In this document: in pieces, positions 24,297 through 31,965 of the stretch
Layout: each line of letters opens with the position of its first letter
Position numbering within the stretch: the first letter of the stretch is position 1
Source: Trachelipus rathkii
Taxonomy: Eukaryota > Arthropoda > Malacostraca > Isopoda > Trachelipodidae
DNA length: 31,965 nt
Direction: 5' to 3'
Assembly: GCA_015478945.1 (NCBI GenBank)
Contig: JABUQX010004536.1
Location: forward strand, 7,501 to 39,465
The notes under the pieces: generated by a model
What the model was told of the DNA's origin: nothing
Database searches by the model: none
What the model saw: only the letters and a program-made list of their open reading frames with translations
Program-made: the position numbers and the translations under genes

Positions 24297-24352
<56 letters not shown>

Positions 24353-24358
24353 TAACAC

Positions 24359-24398
<40 letters not shown>

Positions 24399-24567
24399 TA
24401 TATATATATAGTATATATATATATATGATAATATATAGTATTATGATATATATATATATATAATATTATATAATATATAGATATATATTATATTTTATTT
24501 ATTATAATATATATATATATATAGTATATATATATATATATTATTATATATATAGTATATATATATA

Positions 24568-24602
<35 letters not shown>
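24297..24602. repeat. (TA)n microsatellite
   Basis: About 300 bp of TA repeat, with short AATATT, GATAATATATAG and TTATTATAAT interruptions. It starts only about 75 bp after the proposed stop of the channel gene. Confidence 0.95.
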
Positions 24603-24604
<2 letters not shown>

Positions 24605-24837
24605 CAGACACCCAAAGGAAAGTCATTGAGAAATTAAAAAGTCTGAATATATTTTTTCACCATTCCTTTTCCTTGTAACTTAATATCACTTGCTTTTCTT
24701 AATAGTTTGGAATAACAAAAAGATGTGTTGGTATTGAAGCATGAATTTGTAGAATTCCTCCACCAAATAGTTCATTGAACAGAAATAATAATGTTGAAAC
24801 TTTGAACATCTGCTACACAACACACAAAGCAACTCTC
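24603..24837. other. Short unique spacer
   Basis: This is mixed-composition sequence between the (TA)n and (TC)n tracts. No gene was seen. Confidence 0.5.
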
Positions 24838-25212
24838 AGTCTCTTCTCTCGTCTCTCTCTCGCTCTCTCATCTCTCTCTGCGTCTCTCTCTCTCTCGTCT
24901 CTCTCTCTATCTTCTCTTCTCTGCTTCTCTGAAATGTCCTCTCAGTCTCCGTCTCTCTCTCTCTCTCGTCTCTCTTCTTCTCTTCTTCTAGTCTCTCTCT
25001 CTCTCTCTTCCACTTCTCTGTCTCTTCTCTTTTTCGCATCCTCTCACTCTCTCTCTGCCTCTCTCTCTCACTCTTCTGCTCTCAGTTCTCTCTCTCTCTC
25101 TCTATCCTTCTCTCTCTATTCCTCATCTCGTCTCTCTTCTCTGCTCCTCCGGGTTGGTGTGGGTCTCTTCTCTCTCTCTCTCTTCATCTTCTCTCTCTCT
25201 CTTCTCTCTCCA
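24838..25212. repeat. (TC)n polypyrimidine tract
   Basis: About 375 bp of TCTCTC with TCTTC, TCGTC and CTGC interruptions. The plus strand is almost wholly pyrimidine, so the tract can in principle adopt triplex structures. Serine/leucine-rich frames on the plus strand and Arg/Glu-rich frames on the minus strand are artefacts. Confidence 0.95.
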
Positions 25213-26159
25213 TATATATAGTATATAGTTAGTAAGTATTATATATAGTTAGTATATAGTATAGGTAGGGTATGTATATATCTTATAAGTTATAGTAATT
25301 ATTATATGTATAATAGTAGTATATATGTATAATATACTATATAGTATATTATATATATATATAAATATTATATTATTATATATATAATAGTAGTATATAT
25401 ATATAGTAGTATATGTAATATATATATATTATATAGTATTATGTTATATTATATATTTAGTATATATATATTATGTATATTAGTCATTAAAAAATATATA
25501 TAGTAATTATATATATTATAAGTATATATATATATATATATCATATATTTAATAAAAAATAAATTAGTAATTAAGCAACCATTGCAAATTTTACATGAAC
25601 GAAATATAAATTGTTTCAATCGGAAAGGTTTTACACCGCTTGATATTAGCATAGGCTTGCTTTAAAAATAATTAAATTTAATTGTATTTTAGGAGATAAT
25701 GAAAAACAAATTTTCCTCTTTTTGAGCTTCAACAGTCTGCGTTCGCTTTATCTTGTTTTGAATATAGTAATGATACAGTTTATATTATAGTAGAAGTTGC
25801 ATAGTATAGCTATAATATATTATATGATGTGATAGGTATTATTATAAGTATCATATATATTATATATAGTCTATATAGTATAGTATATGGTATTATATAA
25901 TATAATTATATAGTAGGATGGTCAGTATGATTTTTTTACTGCTCACATGATTAGTGGGTAGACCTAGTATGAAACGGGCACTCGGCGAGGTTTTGCCTTA
26001 CCCAGTAAAAACCAGAACTTTGAAATTATTTTATTGCTATAAAACTCCAAAAAGAAAATATTTCCTTAAGGGTTTTTTTTTATACTTTTGTGTGTTTGTT
26101 TGTTTTTTTTTTTTTGGGTCTTATTTTTTGAGAAGAAATATTTTTAAAAAGATTATGAG
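25213..26159. other. TA-rich sequence with short mixed patches, no gene
   Basis: 25213-25560 and 25795-25915 are TATA/TAGTATA type. 25570-25790 and 25920-26100 are mixed. No supported gene was found. Confidence 0.6.
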
Positions 26160-26917
26160 TCTCTCTCTCTCTCTTTTAGGGGGGGGTGTCGTCGAGCTGA
26201 ACGGGGGACAGAAGGGGGGGGTAAGCGTTCATACCATCGGAGGGTGATGGTCGGTAGGGAAAACGCCAAGTACCATCGCGAAACCGCAATTGAAGAACTA
26301 CGACGCAATATGAGGCGGGGGGTTCTGCGGATGATCCATTCCGCTCGGTAGGGGAGGGGGATTTAGTCCCCCCTGTATCGTTTCGTCAATCCTGGTGGAG
26401 GGTGGCTGAGGGAGGATCCCGACTCACTGCGAGAATTCGGTTTTGGGCGTGTTAGATACCTAAGGTGCTAGGAGGGTATGTCCTTTAGTTATATCTATGG
26501 GGAGATGTAATATACCATGTGTTAGGATAGCAAAAGATGAGTTGTTTTGGAAGTAAAAAAGATTATTTTCTTTGTTTTTTTACGTAAAGGAATACGCAAT
26601 GAGGGGTACAGTATCGCTGTCAAAGAATTGGGCAGGAGGTCGGGGTGCTCTTCGGCTCTCATTGGAGAATAATGGGGCGCGGTGGGGGATATCGACGGGG
26701 GGGACTTAAATTCCCCCTGCTCGGGGATGGTCTGCACGAACCCCCGCTCTTTGGTCTTTGGGTGTGCGCGTGGTTTTCCTCCGACCAATCCCCTCCGGGG
26801 TAATGAATACGTCCGGCATCATGCCTCTTGTGTCCCCGCGTTTCGGCTTGAGCCCCCTAAGAAAAGCAATGAAGCTTGTTTAAAAAAGAAGTAATGTGAT
26901 TCGCATTATGATCAAAT

Positions 26918-26948
<31 letters not shown>

Positions 26949-26962
26949 GGAAAAAAAAAAAA
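26160..26962 (+). other. G-rich island ending in a long poly(A)
   Basis: The island contrasts sharply with its AT-rich surroundings. It contains G runs (26181-26220) and a perfect-arm hairpin GGGGGATTTAGTCCCCC (26356-26372). A second, similar hairpin GGGGGACTTAAATTCCCCC lies at 26699-26717. The island ends with A(28)GGA(12) at 26921-26962. A short plus-strand frame from 26247 (MVGRENAKYHRETAIEEL...) ends at a TAG near 26350. Overlapping frames at 26522-26788 (minus) and 26682-26894 (plus) are unrecognised. The terminal poly(A) suggests insertion by target-primed reverse transcription (a SINE, a LINE 3' end or a retrocopy), but no RT motif or tRNA-like head was identified. Confidence 0.35.
26921..26962 (+). 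repeat. Poly(A) tract
   Basis: 28 A, GG, then 12 A. It lies at the boundary between the G-rich island and ordinary sequence, as the tail of a retroposed insertion would. Confidence 0.9.
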
Positions 26963-27099
26963 TACGCTAATCTCGCTATCCTTAACTAATTTTCGGCTGA
27001 TCCAAAATATACTAATTTGTTTTAAACTGTAGGGACCTGCCGTTCTGCTTATTGTTACTAAGACATGCTGTGAGCTCGCAATGTAATATATAAAATTCT

Positions 27100-29350
27100 G
27101 TACCATATTATATAGTATATATTATATATATTAGATATATACGTATATTATATTATATATTATTATAATAGATATAATATTATATATATATAGATATGAT
27201 TATTAGTATAGTATATATTAATATATATTGATATACTGTAATATAGTATATAATATATAATTTAATAGTATATATAGTATATAATTATATAGTATATAAT
27301 ATTATATGTAGTATATATATATATACACACACTTATATATAGATAAGACAAGATATAATAATATATAATTAATAAAACAAAAAAGCAGGAAAAATTGATG
27401 ATTGATTATCCAAAATAAATTTAAATATTTTTATAATTTTTTTTAAGCAAAATAAAAAAAAAAAATATTTATTATCCCCCGAGGGTGGTAAATCCTTTCC
27501 GATGAAAGATTTTCTTTCAGGTCATGTTAAATGGTCCAACGGTCTCATATATATATATATATAAGTATAATATATATATTATTATATATATATATATATA
27601 TATATATTATATTATATATATATTATATATAAAGATAATTAGTATATATATTAGATATAATTATTAGTATTATAAGTATATATTTATATAACTTTTATGT
27701 GTAGTAGTAGTATTATGAAATATGTAGTAGGTATTATATATATATATATATGATAATATATATATGTTTTATAATTAAAAAAATTTTTAATATATATATA
27801 TATTTATAACTATATATATATATATAATATATACATAGTATATGATATATTATCGACGTGGAATCGAGACCAAAGAGTAAGATAAATATATATATAATGT
27901 ATAATAATATAGGTATATATATAATATAATGTATATATATAGTATATATAAGTAGTTCATATATATATATTATTCATAGTATATATACTATATATAGTGA
28001 GTATTTAATTAATAATAATAAATAGTATATGATATATATATAGGTATATGATAATATATATAGTATTATATAGGTATATAGTATAGTATAGTATTATACG
28101 TATATACGTGGGGTAGTAGGTAATATACGTATAGTATATTATATGGAAGTAAGTAGTATAAATAGGGTATGAGTAGTTATATATATATATAGTAATATAG
28201 TAGCGGTATAGTATATATATCCTAATGATATAGTATATTATAGGATATTATATAGTAGTTATATAGTATATGATATATATATATGTATAGTATATATATA
28301 CTAGTACTATATATATATATTATATATAATATTATTATATATATACAATATTTAATATATAGTATTATTAGTTGATATAGTATATATATCTATAGGTATA
28401 TATAAAATAGGTATATAGGTATATTGATATATAGGTAGTATATATATAATATTATATATTATATATAGTATATATTATATATTTTATTTAATAGTATATA
28501 TATAGGTATAATATATAATATATTATATATATTATTATTTATATTTTTATAGTATTTATATATATATATAATATCATATAAGTTTATAAGTTTAACTATA
28601 TTGAGTATATATTATTATATAATATATAGTATCATGTGGTGTATATTGCGTATACTATATAGTTATATATATATATATATAACTTAGTGTAGAAAGTTGA
28701 ATCTTTAGGGATAGATCTGTTATATATTATTATTATATTATATTACTATATGTATAATATATTATAAGTATATAGTATATATAATATATACATGATATAT
28801 AATATATTATAATATATATTATAGTATATATGTTATACTTATATCTATATATTATATATTATACATTATGTATATGTGTATATAGTAGGTATATATATAG
28901 TATTTATATATAGTATATTATATATATATATTATATATATATAGTATTATAATTATATATATATGTATAGGCCTATATATATATCATATAGTATATATAT
29001 TTTATTATACGTATATTCGATATATATATATTATTATTATTATCTGTAACGTGGGTACTTCGTCAGGCCTAAATCTGTTTTGTCAATTGTGGATAGATAG
29101 GCCTCTATAATATTGATATATAGTAGCTATTATATATATATATATATATAGTACTATAGTATTATGATTAATAGTATTATGGTCATTGATAATATTATAA
29201 TTATATGATAGTTATATATATATATATTATTAATGTATATATATATATAGTAGTAATAGTAGTATATATATATTATAGTATATTCTGATTATTAGTTGAG
29301 GTATTTATATTATATATATTATAAGTATATTATTTTATAATATATATGTT
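27100..29350. repeat. Degenerate TA/TAGTATA simple sequence
   Basis: About 2.2 kb consists of TATATA with frequent TAG, TTA and GTA interruptions. Small mixed islands lie at 27475-27550, 27855-27885, 28690-28720 and 29041-29105. No gene was found. Confidence 0.9.
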
Positions 29351-29361
29351 ATATAATTAGT

Positions 29362-29580
29362 GATGGACCATGACATTCCGCAATTTGCCGCAATTCCATG
29401 TGCCGCAATATTTGCGGAACGGATTCCGGCACGCTAATTGAACATCCGCATGCCGACAATCCCGCATCCGCCGGCATGCCATTCACACTTAACGGCAACA
29501 ATTGAAGCTGTGTGTGGAGTGTTCTGCGTTTCACTGTCCGGCATTTTGCCGCATTTGTCCGCATCTCTTTTTGAAAATGG
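29362..29580. repeat. CCGCA-motif island, possible hAT subterminal repeats
   Basis: Within about 200 bp the word CCGCA occurs seven or more times (for example GCCGCAATT, TGCCGCAATA, CCGCATGCCG, CCCGCATCCGCC, TTTGTCCGCATC), and TTGCGGAA occurs once inverted. The left border reads TAGTGATGGACCATGAC directly after TA-rich sequence. Clustered short GC-rich words next to a TAGTGATGG-like end resemble subterminal repeats of hAT-type elements. The short frames here (29349-29564 minus, 29438-29671 plus) are by-products. Confidence 0.4.
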
Positions 29581-30149
29581 GAAAACTATGCAGAACTATG
29601 GCTGCTTACATTTGGATGCGATTGGTATGATATTAAAGATATTATTTGTGATTTTTAAAAGCAATGATTAAAATAAAACGAATAATTATCGAAATTTGAA
29701 TATGTCCGTTCATTTCTATTTACAAATTATGTATAAGTCTTAAAATATATTATATTATAATTATATAATATAATATTACATAATATTTATAATATATAGT
29801 ATAGTATATATATTATTAATATATATTATAGTATTACTATTTATATTATATTATATATATTAGTATATTTATAGTAACATATATATATATATAGGTTAGA
29901 TTTGTAATTTGAAAAGTTAGTATGTATATACTTTATATAGTTTATATATAGAGTATAATATGCCTGGTAATTATTTAGTAAATATATATATATGTATATA
30001 ATATTAGTTTATTAGAGTATAGTATAGTATATATATTATATTATATTATATAGTTATATATATTAGTATTATTAGGTATAGTATATATATATATTATCTA
30101 TGTAGTGATATATATATATAATATATATAGTATATATTAGTATACCCAA
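29581..30149. other. TA-rich sequence, no gene
   Basis: A short mixed patch (29581-29735) is followed by TA-rich simple sequence to 30149. Confidence 0.6.
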
Positions 30150-31404
30150 AGTGTTTTCTGTTCAAGGGCAAGAAAATGAAAGCGGAAGAGGAGGTGAGAA
30201 AGAAGGGGCAAAGCGGGAGGAGGCTGTGGCTTAGAAGCAGTAGCAAAGGGAACTGAATTGTAATGTATATCGAACGGAACGCAAGGAAGAAGATTTTTAT
30301 ACATTGGCAAGTAGACGTGTAGGAATGGAAATCGGAAGAGTAGAAGGTATCTGTAATATTCAAAAAGAACATAAAAATGGGAGCAAACATTTGGTAAGCC
30401 CGGAGGATAAGAACAATGGTGGATAGAGTACTTATTGATGCAGTGTTGTTGAAAGTGGAATGTGCAGGTCGGGGAAAGAGTGGAGAGGGTGGGAGTTTTT
30501 AGAGTAGGATGTGGAAGGAGAGATACCGTGGAGGGAGGAAAAGGAGGAGGAGGTTTTGGAGGGAGGAGGAATTGGAGGAGGCGTTAAGGAAAATGAAAAG
30601 AGCGGAAAAATACTCCTCGGTGAGGCATGGAATTAAATATTGAGTTGTCTTGAGGGGAGGGAGGTAGGAGGGGCTGAAAAAGGCCTTTTTGGATTGCTGT
30701 TGAGTATCTTTCTTGAATAACAGAGTGATTGGGTGGGATGAGTAGATGTGTGCCCGGGAAGGTATGGCGGAAGGTTGTCAATAAATAGTTGCGCCATGTT
30801 ATAGAAAAGGTAAGGGGGACGTCTAATGGAAATTGTAAAAATTTATAGAACACCTCAGATAAAGTGTTACACCAGATGTGGCAAAGATCATAAAAATTTT
30901 AGCTGGTAGGTGTAGAAAATTAAGGATCAAAAAATAGATGCCAGATATTGGGTGATAAGAGCAAGGTATTAGGGTACAAAAAGGATGGTCTTCAAAATTC
31001 GATTGCTTGTTTTGCAGTTAAATTTAATTTGATATGTATATCAGGAAAAGACATGGGAAATTACAATATAGGAAGGGCATCAGCTAACGCGACTATCAAT
31101 AGATTCTCATGAAGATAAGCATTTGATTCTGTATCCGCGAGACATAAGACTAAATGGTGGAGAGTTCCGTGAGAGGGATTAGATGCAAGATTAGGCAGGA
31201 GATGATAAAGCGGCAGGCTAGGATGAGTACATACAGTGGAGAATTTAGTCATATAGTAAGTGTAAAGAGACAGGATAAAATAAGCCGTAGGAATGGTTTT
31301 GAACGGTAGAAGAACCGGAGGCAGTGAGGCAGGAGGGATGTAGTGGTGCTGTTTCGACAGAGGCGTTGTGGAGGTGTGGTTCAAGTAAGAAAATTTTCGC
31401 CGTG
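30150..31404. other. Purine-rich stretch, no recognised gene
   Basis: The plus strand is rich in G and A (GGAGGAGG, GAGGTGAG). The minus strand therefore has open, S/P/L/H-rich frames at 30094-30390, 30584-30853 and 31061-31384. None contains a motif I recognise. The purine bias on plus resembles that over the minus-strand LINE, so a further decayed minus-strand element is possible but cannot be shown. Confidence 0.4.
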
Positions 31405-31916
31405 AACTGCCGATCTCCGTTTGACCTCCACCTGCTTCATTAAAAAATTACCGAGAGTACTCCGATCTCCGACTCGGTCGCGAACCTCGGTTCAATTTAA
31501 CGACTCTTGATTTTCCTGTCTTGTCGTTGTTCTTAGCTTTGCCGACTTCCAATCCTTTATTTTGAAAAGAATGCCCGACTCCGACTTGTCCGACTCCGAC
31601 TTACGACTCCCGGGGCTCCACTGTCTTTTGCAAATTGAAACCTGGACTTCCTTTGAAAAATTACCGACTCCGCTGGTCGACTCCAGACTCCGACCGTATA
31701 CTGCCACCCTTCTTCAAAAATTAATAACCGACTGCGATCGGACTCCGACCTCGCGACTCCATACCCTTGTTCAAAATGTGCCGACTGCCGACTTCGACGA
31801 TTCCGACTGGCTCGACATCCACTCTCTGTTCGATGAACTACCTGGCCGTTCCCGACTCGCTTTTTTCCCTGCGACTGTCGTTGTCCCGACTCCGACTTCC
31901 GAGCTCCACAACCCTG
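31405..31916. mobile_element. GACTCCGA-motif block, probable terminal region of a hAT-like element
   Basis: CCGACTCCGACTT, CGACTCC, CCGACTGCCGAC and similar words occur more than a dozen times. They are separated by recurring AAAAATTACCGACTCCG-like phrases (31441, 31567, 31655, 31715, 31775) at irregular spacing. The block ends CTCCACAACCCTG at 31916. Its complement, CAGGGTTGTGGAG followed by C-TCGG-AGTCGGAGTCGG, resembles hAT terminal repeats of the CAGxGTTGTGGAGTCGGAGTCGG type. The opposite end is not identified in the window. The 122-codon frame at 31562-31930 arises from the repeat and is probably not a gene. Confidence 0.5.
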
Positions 31917-31965
31917 GCTGTCGCCGATAGTCTGTTTATAGCGATGTTGGACATCAGTGGCATGA

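Noticed and set aside
24775..25221. 148-codon Ser/Leu-rich frame and the opposing Arg/Glu-rich frame
   Set aside because: Both arise from the (TC)n tract, where every frame is open by composition.
31562..31930. 122-codon plus-strand frame rich in Asp, Ser, Arg and Leu
   Set aside because: Its content comes from the repeated CCGACTCCGACTT words of a probable transposon end.

Overview
The window is a eukaryotic, very AT-rich, repeat-dominated stretch. It has no rRNA, tRNA, CRISPR or bacterial-type gene that I can see. Most of it is simple-sequence DNA: (TA)n, (TAA)n/(TTA)n, (TAG)n and (TC)n. Scattered through this are more balanced islands. Several islands are decayed non-LTR retrotransposons whose reverse-transcriptase motifs can still be read across frameshifts. 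The retroelement types and the microsatellite density suggest an animal genome, most likely an arthropod and perhaps a crustacean. That assignment is inference, not proof.

Layout. 1-742 is a balanced island with no recognised gene. 743-6050 is AT-rich, with one small minus-strand ORF near 5.1 kb. 6051-6262 and 12199-12402 are two GTAC-rich repeat blocks. 7740-8690 (minus) and 8945-9420 (plus) are two head-to-head RTE-like fragments around a (TA)n core. 16080-18410 (minus) is a long decayed jockey/CR1-like LINE. 18592-19198 is an unrecognised two-exon coding-like fragment. 20072-20379 is a 75-bp tandem repeat, followed by huge trinucleotide arrays. 21965-22300 is an RTE 3'-terminal fragment. 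22470-24218 is a polycystin-type channel gene. 24297-25212 is (TA)n then (TC)n. 26160-26962 is a G-rich island ending in poly(A). 27100-30140 is degenerate TA sequence enclosing a CCGCA-motif island. 31405-31916 is a GACTCCGA-motif block resembling the end of a hAT element.

The most important result is the polycystin gene. Read with the standard code it looks like a wrecked pseudogene with 16 stops between 22668 and 24062. All 16 are TAA or TAG, none is TGA, and all lie in one unbroken reading frame of about 1.75 kb. The translation follows the polycystin order from the extracellular domain through S2-S6 without a single frameshift. The first in-frame TGA is a TGA TGA pair at 24216-24221. This is what a gene using the ciliate-type nuclear code (TAA/TAG = Gln, TGA = stop) looks like. 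The retroelements beside it are frameshifted and carry all three stops, which is ordinary neutral decay.

The window may therefore join two kinds of DNA. It could be an assembly chimera or a contaminating symbiont or parasite, a transferred gene, or a germline-type genome of an alternative-code protist that is full of retroelements. The sequence alone cannot decide between these. No operon-like cooperation between genes is visible.
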